Assembly (NCBI GenBank): GCA_015499995.1
Contig: JADNRV010000068.1
Span: forward strand, 62,001 to 126,000
From: Flammula alnicola
Lineage: Eukaryota; Basidiomycota; Agaricomycetes; Agaricales; Strophariaceae
Reading direction: 5' to 3'
Length of the DNA: 64,000 nt
Below, in pieces: positions 1 through 11,518 of this stretch. Each line of letters starts with the position of its first letter. Within the stretch, counting starts at the first letter, position 1. Under the pieces are notes generated by a model. That model saw only the letters and a list, made by a program, of their open reading frames with translations, did no database searches and had not been told where the DNA came from. The position numbers were made by a program, and so were the translations under genes.

Positions 1-280
1 TGCCAAAACTGCAAGATTCACTTTAATTCAGTAGGTATCCAAACCAAAAATTCAGACAAAGGTCACAGGTCACACCTGTGCAAATTATCTGCCTTATATA
101 TCCTATTTGACTATTTGAGATACATACATTATATGACTGATTTGTAAGTGATTCAAGGGTCAGTAAAGTACCATCAGATTCAGAATTTTAAGGAGATTTT
201 AAATATATCTTCCAGACAGCCTACAGGCAATATTATTGTATTTTTGCTGTTTTGGGACTATGGGAATTTGGGGCACCAGT
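1..280 (-). repeat. Decayed remnant of a tRNA-carrying TIR element
   Basis: The block around 140-200 (a track containing ACCATCAGATTCAGAATTTT followed by AAGGAG) matches the core of the TIR elements at 18,901 and 22,104, and the text at 245-265 resembles their 'gggac..tgggaa' segment. No termini are visible. CpG is almost absent, so this is an old copy. Strand is given relative to the tRNA-like module of the family, which is antisense in the 22.1-kb copy. Confidence 0.5.
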
Positions 281-2716
281 TAGAGCAATGAGGAGTTGTG
301 TGTCCAGGGCACCTACAATACCATTGAACGCATCAATATCTCTTGCAATCCTTCTTAACATGATTTGTAGACCTGCATGTAAAGCATTGGTGATGTTCTA
401 AGTGCATTAGACCACTAGACTATGGATAAAGGAATATGGTTCTACTGTTGAAAGGAACAATTATGGTCCTCAGGGTTTCTTTAGCAGTTCAGTAAATCAA
501 TGAAAATATAAAAGTGGACCTAACAGGATGGTCAGGGATAGGCAAAGTGATGACAGAGTCCCAAAAAATGGTTGGATCTTCTCTTCAAGTCCATGTCACA
601 TGGTGTTGTTGAATACAGTTCAAGCTCTTCTATATTGTATGGTGATCTGGTTTTTAAGTTTGTGAATCGTCTTATGACAGTGATCAATAAATTGGATTTC
701 ATGTTCTAGATTGCAGGTACCATTGCAGAGCCAGACAATTTTTTGAAGGTTATCTGGGGTTTTGACCATCAAAGTACATTCTTGGTAGGTAAGCATGTTG
801 AGTAAAGAGAGGTTTGAATATGCATGATGGGTCTGCAGAAAAAGTTAATAGCAATGGATTATTAGGTATTGTAGTGCATTGTTCTCATATGTATTGTTTG
901 TTTGCTAATAATTACATTTTGATTGCTTTCTGATAAGCATCTTGTTTGAGCACATACAATACAATGACACCATTAGCATATTCTGAAAATTGTTCAGCAA
1001 AGCATTTACTGCCACCACTGCTACTAGCCATTTAGAACTTTTCCAGGGTTCTTTTACAGAAGTATCATCTTAGGATGATTTCCTTGAGCTATTGTGGATA
1101 GATACTTGGTGTTGAAATGTTCTTCTTCTCATCAACAAACTCAGTGCATTATATGATGCTCAGCTATATATTCAAGATGAATGTCTTCAGGCTTTCCATA
1201 AAATCAGAAACAATAATGAAACATATGTGATCTGCAGTGTTATTGCTGTGGGAATTTTTAACATCATGAACTTGAAAATATTGAACTCCACAATTTCACC
1301 ACTCAATATTGCTGATCATGTCCAGAACCCATATTTCATGAAGTGCTGGCAAGAAGACCAATTATGCAGTTGTTTGAGATGATAATGCATAAGTCTCTGA
1401 AGAATGAAATGTCAGCTGTGTGGTCCATTGAGGCAGAGTGGGGTGGTGTTTACCTGTCATTCTACTTGACTTCACTCATACTGAACTTATGCTTGAGCTC
1501 ATCCATGCTTCAGTCCCTCCACATCTCCTTTCTATCTCAGAGACCCACTCATGCCAGCTTCATCATTTTGAAATCTGTCTTCATGTCAATGGCAGAAAGA
1601 AGCAGGTTTGCTGAAGTGATTGGCCTGTACTTTGCAGTAGAAACTTTGAGGTGGCTGCCAGACAACTCCTGGATTTCTGCCCACTTCTTCCTGTGCTCTC
1701 CTCATTGGTGGACATTCTTTCAAGTGCGATCTTTCATACCAGGAGGTCGAATGAGCACAGTGATGGCTGAGGGGTAGAGGCAAATGCTTGGGGTACAGTT
1801 GAAGACAACAAGGAGGGTGGATCATCCTCATTGAGATCAGAAAGGTCAGAAAGGGTTAGGTCTTTGACCATGTACTGGACAAGGTGGTTCTTGAGTTTAA
1901 AAATGATGGAGCATGCAAGGGAGATCCCATGTGAATGTCGCTGGGCAAAGCAGCATGCGTCACTGGTGATCCGGCATCTGCACAGAATATGAGGAATTTA
2001 ATGAGCTTAATAAACATATTAGAGAGATGTAGCACCCTTCAGTTGCACACATGATCAAAGCAGGGTGAGGGCTTCACACAGCAGCTGTTCAAGAGGTTAG
2101 AAAGCTGTTTGACAAGTTTTGTGCAAAACAACAATATTACAATAGACAATATTATTGTGGAAGATATATGAGCCAAGTTGAATAGTATCTTGATGAGATA
2201 AAGTTGAACTATGATGCCAAATAGGACTTAGTAGATTTTCTGACCTCTAAAAGAGCATTATTGAGGCCAGATTCTGTCTGATCCAATGAGTGCATAGCTT
2301 CACCCCTCCTAGTTGGATTCATCCAAAACAGATATCCTGGAGCTATTGGCAACAGGGAATACTGTTACAACTAGTGAGCAACAATAAGTCTGTGAAGAAA
2401 AATATTGCCTAAGTTATATGTTCAAGAACATAGTTTGAGTTTTGAAGTTCTCAAAGCATCTGCAAACACTTTGGAGAGTCAAGCTAAGCAGACAAAAGAT
2501 ATGGTTCTCAAGAACTAGCTAGAGATTACAAGCTAGACTACTTGAGTATATATACTAGAGTTGATCCAGTATAGTGAGTATATTTTTGGTATCTCTAGGT
2601 ATTACAGTTGATAGTTATTGTACAAGTCCTTCAGTACTTATAATTCTGCTTCTAGGGCAAGGCCTGGGATTCTATTCTCCATGAATCACTTTCAGGCAGA
2701 AAGAATGCATTGTAAA
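281..2716. other. AT-rich, CpG-poor tract with no gene recognised
   Basis: Open frames here are short and show no domain I recognise. The longest (1343-1777, plus) has a hydrophobic composition but no convincing start, intron or family motif. Most likely this is decayed repeat or pseudogene sequence. Confidence 0.5.
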
Positions 2717-3084
2717 CTAGACAAGAACACTGTCTTGATAATTTTGATGCTGTAGGCAACTTACCTTGAGGATCACCGAGTTGGCAGTCTTGGCTGGAAA
2801 AGTCATTGAGATTGATACTCCAAGTTCACCTTTGCCTTTGGGATTCCATTTCAGTGCCTTAGCCCTAGGCTTTGGAGTTGGAGTTTCCATGTGAATAAAA
2901 GGTGATTCAGCAAGGAAAGAGGCCTGGGGCACATTAGTAGGTATAGAGGAAAAGGTAGGTTGAACTTGAGGGGATTGCTTGCGACTCAGAAGTGCTGCAT
3001 AAGACATGATTGGCAGTACCTTTTCTAATAAAAATGGCAAGTAAGCAAGAATTGGGTAGCCGTGAACTAAGGGATCTGAACTAA
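2717..3084 (-). pseudogene. Gene-like exon, unknown protein, interrupted by SINE S1
   Basis: On the minus strand an open frame of about 120 codons ends at a GTAAGT donor near 2762 (after codons reading VILK). It is rich in Pro, Ser and Lys, with a basic stretch (KPRAKALKWNPKGKGEL). The S1 SINE sits immediately upstream. If the SINE and one TSD copy are removed, the upstream coiled-coil frame (4223-4527) reaches a TAG within two codons of the junction, so the two exons are not simply continuous; an intron or two separate genes remain possible. I do not recognise the protein. Confidence 0.3.
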
Positions 3085-3093
3085 CCACTGACA

Positions 3094-4213
3094 GGGCCAC
3101 AGTAGCCCAGTGGTTTCAATCACTAAAGACCTGTTGAGGTGGCTGTGCAGCTGCTGGAAAGGTTGCGGGTTCGATTCCTGTTCATCCCTTCTACCTGATT
3201 ACAAAGGAAGGAGTTTGTGACAAACAGTTGGTTCCTGTCACAATCAGTACTGTATGCCGGTAAACGGATGCAGGACTAAGGCTGGATGTCATGATCCTCT
3301 GGCCATTTGGGATGCAGATCTCCAGGCCTGGCAAGCCTATGGAATATCGGGGGGAACATTCACCATACCCCAAATTGGCTGGCTTGATACACCAGTCGTA
3401 CCTATTGAGGGAGCGAAAGCACAGGGGGCAGTAAGCGGGGGCAGTGTATTTAGAACAAGCCGAACATCCTGAGAAGGGCCAGGCCACCCTCCACCACGAA
3501 CTCCTGGTCCAGTTGCTTACTGGCATAAACCAGATTAGTAAGGGTTGTTAGTCGGCAATTTGACGGCAGGGGCCCAACAGACTTGGGCTTGGTCCTGTAG
3601 ACTGTGCCCAAAGGGGTCCTCACCAGGGATCTTATACTGCAGGTGATTGAAATCGGACCTGGGTTACCCAGTTCCATACTTGATGCTCGTAGGGGGTTGC
3701 TCCGGGGCATTAGCTGACACTCTGGGAGGGGCGCCGGCTGTTCTAAGAAATGGAGGCTGGAAGAGTGCCTGGACCGAAGCATACCAATATGGAAAAACCA
3801 AGCTGGAAAATAACTCCGTGCCGAGATTTGTCTGTTAGATCGATTCTTGGATGCACAACACAGTTGGTTGCTGGCAAGGCAGAGAGTGGGGACAGATGGG
3901 GATCTGCTTAGTGGCATCAGCGAACCATCTGCCCTGCAATAGGAAACTGAGTAGCCAGGGCTCTATAATAACTCCCTGGTGAGATGCAAGCCGTAGTGGG
4001 CCAAGTCAGTTCCTTGTGACCCAGCTCGAGAGCACTAAATCCTCTGTCGGTTCACCTGGTTGACTAGGCCAGGTGTTGAATCTAAGTTGATTCCAAGTGG
4101 CAGCGCAAACTGCTGTCTGCCCCGCAAGGGTGCAAGGCATAGGGTCTCCCTTCGGGGCAGCCCTACATTTGAAATTGTTGATTTTTTTTTTTAAAAAAAA
4201 AAAAAAAAAAACC
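3094..4213 (+). mobile_element. S1: long tRNA-headed SINE (1.12 kb), complete
   Basis: The element begins GGGCCACAGTAGCCCAGTGG and carries RNA polymerase III-type internal promoter boxes: box A-like TAGCCCAGTGG at 3103-3113 and box B GGTTCGATTCC at 3168-3178. It ends with AAATTGTTGATTTT, a T run and a poly(A) of about 20, the same 3' end as the LINE at 54,456. Flanks carry CCACTGACA (3085-3093 and 4214-4222), consistent with target-primed insertion. It has no long open frame. The same body recurs at 61,308 to the window end. Its 1.1-kb length is several times that of a usual SINE. Confidence 0.8.
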
Positions 4214-4222
4214 CCACTGACA

Positions 4223-4527
4223 ACGGTGGTGAGATGACTGTTTTCTAGTTGTAACTTGATGACCTCTTGCTCAAGTGAGCAGATTCTATCTTGATGTCCC
4301 TTCTCTGCTTGCTGGTAAGCTTCTCTTTCCAACTCCTGGCCCTTTGTTGGCTTCCTGGTTCCCTTGCACGAGCTTTGCCTGGAAGGATTGTTGGCCAAGT
4401 CATCTGAGTTGTTGACATATATGTTGTCCGGGCTGCCAGTGACATCCAAAACAAAAGGTGGCTGGCTTTTCATCATGATCTGCAGGCTGCTAAAGGGTAC
4501 AATTAGCACACAATGAAACAAATCCAA
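4223..4527 (-). pseudogene. Coiled-coil coding exon, disrupted at its 3' side by S1
   Basis: The minus strand reads an open frame with a heptad-like, charged segment of about 45 residues (starting near LEREAYQQAEKG and ending HLTTVVSG), typical of a short coiled coil. The S1 SINE entered at the end of this frame. The function is unknown. An SMC2 remnant lies 0.4 kb upstream on the same strand, but this segment does not look like SMC2 and may be a separate gene. Confidence 0.35.
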
Positions 4528-4769
4528 ATTTACTCCTTCTTACTGGAGGTTCCCTCTTAAAGCGATTTCTGGGAAAGGCAGCCGCAGTGAAAACTGCAGT
4601 CTCCTTTCACTGCAGGATCACCAGTGACCGGCCAGCTCCCACGGACTCAGTTAGTAGCCACCTTTACCAACTGCGGACCTGTGGCCACTGTCAAGTTAAA
4701 TTTCCCTGAGATGGTCGATCCTCTAAGACAGCATCACGATTAAGTGTGGCAGAGGCTTCATTGAGCTGC

Positions 4770-5195
4770 TGCTTTAGTACTAGTAAAGTGAGAGAGGATA
4801 CCTTCAAGTTGGCAGTTGCGATGCCCACCTTTGCCTGCTTGACTGCGGTCACGTTCTAAGAAGACAGACAGTCAGTCTCGTCTGGATGCACATGACACAC
4901 AGAGGGAAAGTGACAGAGCAAAAGATGACTTACCCCCCAGACCTGCTCCTGCAGCAGCTTCAGCTTGTGTGTCCTCCTCGCGCAGCAGCGCATCGAGCCG
5001 TGCGCTGTTCATGCTGTGCAGCATGGCGCCGCCACTGAGCATGCCCGATGGGTCGTACTACTACACATCGCCCTGGAGGCGCATGACAGAGCACACACAC
5101 ATGCATTGCTTCGTGATCTCGGCTTTGTCACACACGAGTGTGTGGCCAAACACGTATGCGACAGCCTTCTGTACGTCCGCCATGTTGTCCACGTC
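4770..5195 (-). pseudogene. SMC2-like (condensin) hinge fragment, broken
   Basis: On the minus strand the frame from about 5190 reads DVQKAVAYVFGHTLVCDK, then LQGDV, two stop codons (TAG TAG), and YDPSGMLSGGA. The order YVFG-TLVCD ... L-GDV-DP-G-LSGGA is the hinge signature of SMC2 ATPases, which with SMC4 form condensin and compact chromosomes. A GTAAGT donor follows near 4935 and a downstream exon around 4800-4855 reads NVTAVKQAKVGIATANLK, compatible with coiled-coil sequence. The two consecutive in-frame stops inside an otherwise conserved motif, and the absence of ATPase head domains, make this a pseudogene fragment. It keeps many CpGs, so it is younger than its surroundings. Confidence 0.6.
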
Positions 5196-5205
5196 GGTTA
5201 CTTAG

Positions 5206-5245
5206 GATGTTAATGTTAATACTTAGGAGGTTAATGTTAATGCGG
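5206..5245. repeat. Short direct duplication
   Basis: A 21-base unit, ACTTAGGA(T/G)GTTAATGTTAA followed by T, occurs twice back to back, just upstream of the SMC2-like remnant. Confidence 0.6.
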
Positions 5246-5650
5246 AACCTCACAATTGAGTGAGGGGTTGATGTCTATGTTACACTGGTTATATACATTC
5301 TATGGCATGTTATTTTGTAGCGATGACAAGCCCCATGGTAAGAAAATGAAGTGAAATAAAAGAGAATGTGCGAGGCTGTACCAACCATCTGCCGACGTCG
5401 CATGAATCTTTAGCGTCCACTCTTCAATATTCCAACAGTTTTTCCATGGTCATTACTGAGGGGGATCAGGGGGGATCTTGTGCCTTGCTACTCACTCAAG
5501 GCCAAGTTGGCATTGGAGCCTTGCAAGAAGATCATTACAGGCGCGGCGGTGTGGTGATGTGAGGTCCATAAACCTAGCCCATGCATCCTGATGGAATTTA
5601 TACTTCAGGAGCTCACATTGGGAGAACGAACTCACCTGCTTCATGTCTGA
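5246..5650. other. Intergenic tract, no clear gene
   Basis: Contains only short frames. It may hold further degraded exons of the minus-strand gene at 5652-6975, but no exon could be defined. Confidence 0.35.
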
Positions 5651-5651
5651 C

Positions 5652-6975
5652 CACCTTTTACTATTAGTATCTCGAGAGTAATAGATGCCATAAAGTTCCT
5701 CATCAATCTATAAAACTATTGGATAGATAAGTTAGAATCTTGAAACCATGAAGATGTACTGACTCACCAGCATCACTGCGAGGCATATACCGTCTCCGCT
5801 GATGTCAAACTTGTCCTGTTTGGCATGCCACATTGAGAATGCAATGACTTCGACATCAAGGGCATTGACGACAGCGATGGCAGTGTGCCAAGTCGATGGA
5901 GATAAATAGAATTGAATGAGGGCAGTGTCCTTGTCACTGGTGAGGGGGTAGGTCAACTGGATAATTGACCACGTGCATTCAGAATAGGCTTCGGCTGAAT
6001 TGCAGATCCCGGCAGTGGGTATAACTTTCTTGTGCATTGGAAAGATGATAACTACTTTCGTAGCAGCCAGACAGATGGTGATCAAGAATGTCTCCCAGAG
6101 CTCTTGAGCCTTGTTCAAGGAATCTGTAAATTAGCCTGAGGTGCAAAGTAATTGAACGTTGGACTTACGTAGTTCCTCAATTGAATCAAGAAAAATTTGG
6201 TGATGGGGTCCACATACATTGCCGATGGGCTAAAGTCCCAACCAGATCCAAGGAGGGGTTGGAAATGAGAGAGCCAATGCCGCCCAAGGAGGCGGCGAGT
6301 GGAGAGGAGACATGCTCTTTCCAGAAATGGCGAAAGGCTGGGAAGGACCAACTTTTGGTCAGGACAATAGTGCTCATCTTCCACGGCCCCCAGTAAGTCC
6401 CGCTGAGGAGCGTGCTCGCCATAGTTTCCTTGACTTCATTGCAAAGGAAAGAGTGGAGAGAAATGATGCTGTTAATGGTGTAGGCACTGCCCTCCAAATT
6501 ATTGCAGAACTGCGGCCTCTCCAGGTGGTACGGGAGTCTGAGCGGCAATCGTAGATGATGATGCCTTCCTTAATCTTGAGGTCCACCTGCAAAGTGAGGA
6601 GCAATGTTTTCGGTTGACTGTTGGGAAGAGCGCTCTGCAGTAGTAAATGTTGAGTAAACATGTTCGGCTCATTATAGAATTATAAATGCTTGCCTTAATG
6701 AATAGGGAGCAGATATTGTTTTCTTTGCGGGGAAGATACAAATGATTACTCCTGAAGCTGGTGGGTGTGTGCCCACCTTGAGCACTGGTTTCAGGCACCA
6801 GGGTAAATTCACCCCATAGGCTTTCAGCCCCTAGGCTGATTAGATCGGGGTTTGGGCCTTGCAGTCGCACTTGGGGGCCGAGGAGGGTCAGGAAGAGGGC
6901 GGCTGCATGTAGAGCATAAAGCTTGAAGAACACGGTGTTATCTGTATCCTTGGAAGGAGCAATGTCATCCTGCAT
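5652..6975 (-). pseudogene. Multi-exon gene-like locus, possible membrane protein, frames disturbed
   Basis: Several minus-strand exons with good splice signals line up. Exon 1 starts at ATG 6975 (MQDDIAPSKDTDNTVFFKLY) with a hydrophobic stretch (ALHAAALFLTLLG) and a GTGGGC donor. A second exon begins near 6588 (VDLKIKEGIIIYDC). An exon ending near 6170 (YVDPITKFFLIQL) has a GTAAGT donor and is spliced to one from about 6122 (ETFLITICLAATKVV) that ends at a GTGAGT donor near 5766. A final short exon (DEELYGIYYSRDTNS) ends at GTGAGT near 5638. Between 6580 and 6200 the best reading jumps between frames, so at least one frameshift is likely. I do not recognise the family. It could be a recent pseudogene or a real gene that I have mis-spliced. 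Confidence 0.4.
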
Positions 6976-6980
6976 GGTAC

Positions 6981-7180
6981 TTGTTTAAATTCCGAGGTGG
7001 TATCATAGCTTCCTTTTATTGCTTTTTTGCCCACCAGCTCCATGATGCCGTTCCATCCCAAGTTGTGGTAAGGAATCTATTCCTGTATGGGCTGGTCAAC
7101 CAGCCTGGTCTCTCAATTATTTTTGTTTGCCCATGCTATGGCATTGGAAGAAGGACAGAAAGCATATAGTGACAGTAATA
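6981..7180. other. No feature recognised
   Basis: Spacer between the 5.7-7.0 kb gene-like locus and the duplicated segments that follow. Confidence 0.3.
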
Positions 7181-7660
7181 TGGTATAACATTGTCCCTGT
7201 CTGCCTAGAGGAATACCAGGAGAGCAAATTACATAGCTTCCTGGAATAACTAAGCCCGTTGTGGCAGAGCATTGGAGATATGTGCCCCAGAAGATTGCAA
7301 ATGGGCAACTTGCATCTCATCCACCATGAGGAGTGATAAGCACTAATATAAATCCTGGCCCATCCTCCGCAATGTCTCAAGAGCAGCCAGACAGTCAGTT
7401 TCCATTTGTGAAAATAGCATCATTTATTGCGCTCTGCTGGCAAGCTCACTGACCCCGCGACAAGATTATTACAGGCTGCTGCAACAATAGGGTCCTCTGG
7501 ACAGTAATATGACATAACAATGCCCCTGTCTGCCTACAAGAATGTAAGCAGAGCATATTACATAGTTGCCTGAGAGAATCCAGCCCATTGAGGTTGAGCG
7601 TTGGAGTTAAGTGCCCCAGAAGATTGCAAATGGGCAACTTGCATCGGCATGAGAAGGAGT
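7168..7660. repeat. Diverged tandem duplication of about 145 bp
   Basis: 7168-7318 and 7492-7648 are homologous: both begin GACAGTAATATG, share CCCTGTCTGCCTA, and end GCCCCAGAAGATTGCAAATG then GGCAACTTGCAT. The period is about 325 bp. Minus-strand translations of both copies share CKLPICNLLGH and RQTG, so these could be duplicated exons, but no larger gene can be assembled. Confidence 0.6.
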
Positions 7661-8540
7661 GATCAGCGACCAATACCTAGTAAGGAGCAGAGTGGTGTGG
7701 TGTGCTATCAAGGATATGCAAGACAGCATTGCAGGTGACAGACTTGGACGCCTGTGGATGGATAAATTTCTACTAATTTGATCAGGTGAACTCACCAGAG
7801 TTTTGAATGCCATCATTCAAGTTGTCATGATGTAGTGTACCACTGCCAGCTGCAGTGTTTCGAACAGACTTGAGAGTCAGTTAAGAGTGAAGAAGCTCTG
7901 CCCATCCGTAAAGCACAGATGTCGCCGAGACCGTCAAGTGATGCTAAGGGAGGGGAAGTTTGTTTTTGAGGCACTACATAAAAAGCTATAGAGTATGATT
8001 ACAATAAACCCATGTCCAATGGCTCTGGGAAGGTTCACAGTCATTGAACTTGTTTTTTGAGATTGAAAAAAATACAATCCTAAAAAAATAAGTGTAAGTT
8101 TGCTTTCCAAGTTCATTTAATTCACCCAGTGCCCTGCTTTAAAAAGAAACTACTTCTTTTTGATTAAAGATCAAAAAAACAATTCTTATGTGGATGGATA
8201 CTGGATTGGCTCTTTTTTTAGCCTTCCCATGCCCTTCAATCAATATATGCTACAAATAATCAATTATTTCCTTTTTCTTTTTCCTTATCTTTTTCTATTC
8301 TACAAAAAATTGTGTCTTGGGCCTGTGCATGTATATACCAAGGAAGGGTGTTAAAGACCATACTATATACATTCAACTAGCACAAGTTGGTATCCATCTT
8401 TATAATAAAACCATAGTCAAAAAAACAAAGCTTTTTGGGAGGTGTATTTTGGGTTTTCCTATTCTGTTTCTATCAATGGAGCATACCCACAATCACACTA
8501 ATCTCATTTCAGTCTAACCAACACCCACTCAACCTCAAGA
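7661..8540. other. AT-rich tract with no gene recognised
   Basis: Short frames only, long A and T runs, few CpG. No terminal repeats noticed. Confidence 0.4.
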
Positions 8541-8544
8541 CTAC

Positions 8545-8705
8545 CTTGTTAGAAGTGGTGTAAAGAGAAAGAGAAGCAGAAAAAGATGCAGAAATTATAG
8601 CCCAAATATATAATGACCATAATAGATGTATGAAGTATGATGGCAATATACATAAATGAAGGGTCTGAGGACAAGTACAATATATGTATCTATTTGTAGG
8701 TACTC
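8545..8705 (+). repeat. Direct repeat, copy 1
   Basis: This segment (AATGACCATAATAGATGTATG in its middle, TATCTATTTGTAGGTAC near its end) is repeated with divergence at 10,672-10,845. The two copies flank the large inverted repeat that follows. Confidence 0.6.
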
Positions 8706-9720
8706 ACATGTGAGCCACCTGGGCACATGATTTAAACTATAGTTGTCCAAATGTACATTTATTCCTATGTGCATGCCATTTTTGACTCTGCATGCCAAAT
8801 GGCCTCAACTCGTTACAGCAGCATTTTTACCACTCAGGCTGCCATGTGTAGATATTTTCTGCATAGTGTAGTTTGTATAAATTAAAAAATACTCTATTTT
8901 AATGTACATAAGTGCATCCAGGATCCTTGATGATGTCCTTCTCATCTGGGCCGGGCCATAGCCAGGTTTCTTAATTCCTCATTAACACCACTACATACTG
9001 GAAGCTCAAACAAATATGTTGCCATAAGTTCTTTGCACTGTTGAAGCATTCTATTAAACTTTTACTTTACTTTATAATGTATATGTGATTCAGAAACACC
9101 TTAGGTTTGGAATGGCTTTGAAATTTGAAAATATGGATTTGGATACAAATGTACCTACATATGATTACTTGATAATTGAAAGATGGAGGATAGAAAAAAA
9201 AATGTTTGTAGAACTACAAATAAAACAAGGTAAACACAACACATTCTGAAAGCCGTCACTCTCAGAATATCCATTGTGTATCTGTTTCTCATCTTAATGC
9301 ACACAGTTTTCATTGAGCAGAATTTTGGTTGCTCTACCTTCTAACTTATGCATTATCAGAAACATAATTGTAGTGATTATTTAGAATCTATGTATACTTC
9401 TATGTTTCATGAAATTCCAGTGCTTAGTACAATATTGATAAAAAATTGGTGGGCCCAGCTACAGCCCAGCAGGAACGGGAAGGTCATTATTGAGGATGCT
9501 GGATGCACTTATGTACATTAAAATAGAGTGTTTTATAATTTATACAAACTACCACATGGCAGCCTGAGTGGTAAAAATGCTGCTGTAATGAGTTGAGGCC
9601 ATTTGGTGCATGGGGTCAGAAATAGTGCACACATGGAAATAAATGTGCATTTGAACAGCTCTATAAAACTAACACTTCCACCTGGTGAGCATACAGAGAT
9701 AAAACTCACACTTAATCTTA
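8700..9720. repeat. Large imperfect inverted repeat, probable decayed foldback or TIR element
   Basis: The left arm (about 8700-8960) and right arm (about 9465-9720) are reverse complements over roughly 250 bp with substitutions and indels. Recognisable pairs are GGCCTCAACTCGTTACAGCA with TGCTGTAATGAGTTGAGGCC, and TAATGTACATAAGTGCATCC with GGATGCACTTATGTACATTA. About 500 bp of unrelated DNA lies between. Differences between the arms are mostly C/T or G/A. Exact ends and a TSD could not be fixed. Confidence 0.65.
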
Positions 9721-10340
9721 ACTATTTAAAAGAATGTTATCTAATACAAACAAGTAAACCATTTGTGTGAGGGCTTCTTGCATTCTTGTAATGTTCACTT
9801 CTTCAGCACCATGATAATGACTCTCCTCACATTCACAATAGGATTGATCTAAATGAACTTCTTCCACATATCTCCATGACTTATGATGATTTGAGATTAT
9901 TTCATAACCCTTGATGAAAAAGATTCTATTGTATTACATGAATTTTGGTGGTTTAGCAACAACTTGTCAGCAGTTTTTCTTCAGAAAAAAGTTGTTGTTA
10001 AAAATACAAAACCTCAAAAATGGATGTATTAGATGGTTGACACTACCCAAGATGTGGTATATGTGGAGAAGGGTTATGTTGCAGTTCAAATTTGGGTAAA
10101 GTATAGGACATCCATGGGCTGCCAACATCATGTGGTGTTACTTTTATGTGACTTTCTCATCCAAATCTGATCAAGGAGGCTTAGAGAAACATTGAAATTG
10201 AAATCTAAACACATCTAAAGTTAAATTGCAAAATCAAGCTCCAACAAATATATGTATAATATATTGTGAGTATAAATAACAAAAAAGTATAATAATATAT
10301 GAAAAGTGAGGAAATTAGAGACAAATCAATAGTTATCAGT
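9721..10340. other. AT-rich tract with no gene recognised
   Basis: Short frames only. Nothing with a recognisable motif. Confidence 0.35.
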
Positions 10341-10344
10341 ATAA

Positions 10345-10650
10345 CTAAACAATGTGTGCCTTCTTGAGCTTATCCATCAAACTCTCAGAAGAAACACAAT
10401 ATCCATGATACTTCCTTGATGCCCATGCTGCCTGCCTCTTATTTAATCCACAGCTGTACACATCCATAAATTGATGAGATCTATTTGCAAACTGCTGCAT
10501 AGATACAAGAGAAACAGAATCCAAAGCTGCCAGGGCATAATTTTTGAGGTGATCTTCACAGGATGATTCTGGATTGAGGCAGTAAATGTGCTTTGCATAA
10601 CCCCAGCACTGCTTGATAAAGTTCAACTTGTAGTGAAACTTTGGTAAAAA
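10345..10650 (-). pseudogene. Tc1/mariner-type DDE transposase, C-terminal remnant
   Basis: The minus strand reads LPKFHYKLNFIKQCWGYAKH, then an acidic spacer, then SMQQFANRSHQFMDVY and a tail with KRQAAWASRKYHGY. This is the C-terminal catalytic block and tail of basidiomycete Tc1/mariner-like transposases, where the motif is normally N-(P/F)-I-E-Q-CW with E as the last acid of the DDE triad. Here the position reads K (IKQCW), a G-to-A change, so the catalytic acid is lost. No N-terminal half was found. The fragment sits next to the direct repeat at 10,672. Confidence 0.6.
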
Positions 10651-10671
10651 AAAAATAACCTTATAGCTGTT

Positions 10672-10845
10672 AAAGTTGGTGTAAAGAAACAGAGAAAGAA
10701 AACAAAAAAGACTCAGAAAATATAGTACAAACACCTAATGACCACAATAGATGTATGAAATATAATGGCAAGATTTATATGTGCAGCATCCAAGGGCAAA
10801 TACAATGTGTGTATTTATTTGTATATACTTGCATGTGGTGACCAA
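10672..10845 (+). repeat. Direct repeat, copy 2
   Basis: Diverged copy of 8545-8705 (CACCTAATGACCACAATAGA core, GTATTTATTTGTATATACTT near its end). It directly abuts the transposase remnant, so the pair may mark an old element or a segmental duplication. Confidence 0.55.
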
Positions 10846-11101
10846 AACCAGCAGTAGCATTTCCTAATAGATTATCTATTAATCATTTGCTGAGGTTCAA
10901 TCCTCGATCGAATCTGCCCTGGAGCACCACTTGATCATCATGTGCTTTTACTGTCACCATAGGCAAGACCTTTGGCCAGTGCTCTATTTATATCTCCACC
11001 AGTGCACAGTTGTCATATTCTGTGATAACCATGGATTTTTCAGACCAGAAAATAGAAGGGTTGCAGTTGTAAAAATAAAAAACCTTACCTGCCACCCCTA
11101 A

Positions 11102-11518
11102 TCAGTTGAAATCAGTTACCTTTAGAATCGACTTGCCACCATATTTTAGGAGTGAACTATCCCTAGTAATATTGATCATTATATTATTTGGTTGCAAATC
11201 TCCATGGACCAATCCCCTCTCCTTGAGCATCTTGAGGATATCATTGATTCTGTCTTTAATTGATTTTTTTTCAACCTTGACTTGCTTGAGGTGATCTATG
11301 CCAAAGTCATGAAGTGTCAACTACCCTTCCTGGCCCTCTTCTGGAGGAGAAAAATACTCAATAAAAATCATTGCAAGAACATTGTGTTTGTGCTTGATCC
11401 TTGTTAAGAATGTAGGTGCTAACTCTTTATTGAAAAGATGCTCATGAATCTCCTTCCAATAACACTCCTGGGCATGAAGGCAGGTAATCTTCATAATGTA
11501 CTTCTTTGCTGACTGCAT
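11102..11518 (-). pseudogene. Protein-kinase-like fragment with nonsense codon
   Basis: Minus-strand frames 11518-11321 and 11320-11102 are in the same frame, separated only by a TAG. The first carries a lysine-containing strand (KKYIMKIT) and ECYWKEIHEHL, like the beta-3/alpha-C region. The second carries the catalytic-loop motif RGLVHGDLQPNNIMI followed by VTDFN in place of DFG. This matches fungal atypical kinases (FunK1-like or APH-like fold) that have HGDL-x-PNN loops. The stop lies where a Gln codon (CAG to TAG) would fit, a C-to-T change. A possible upstream exon lies at 12,495-12,704 on the same strand. Probably dead. Confidence 0.55.

Noticed and set aside
3191..3917. Frames of 63-155 codons in S1
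   Set aside because: Not kept open in the second copy at 61,308; treated as chance frames in a non-coding element.
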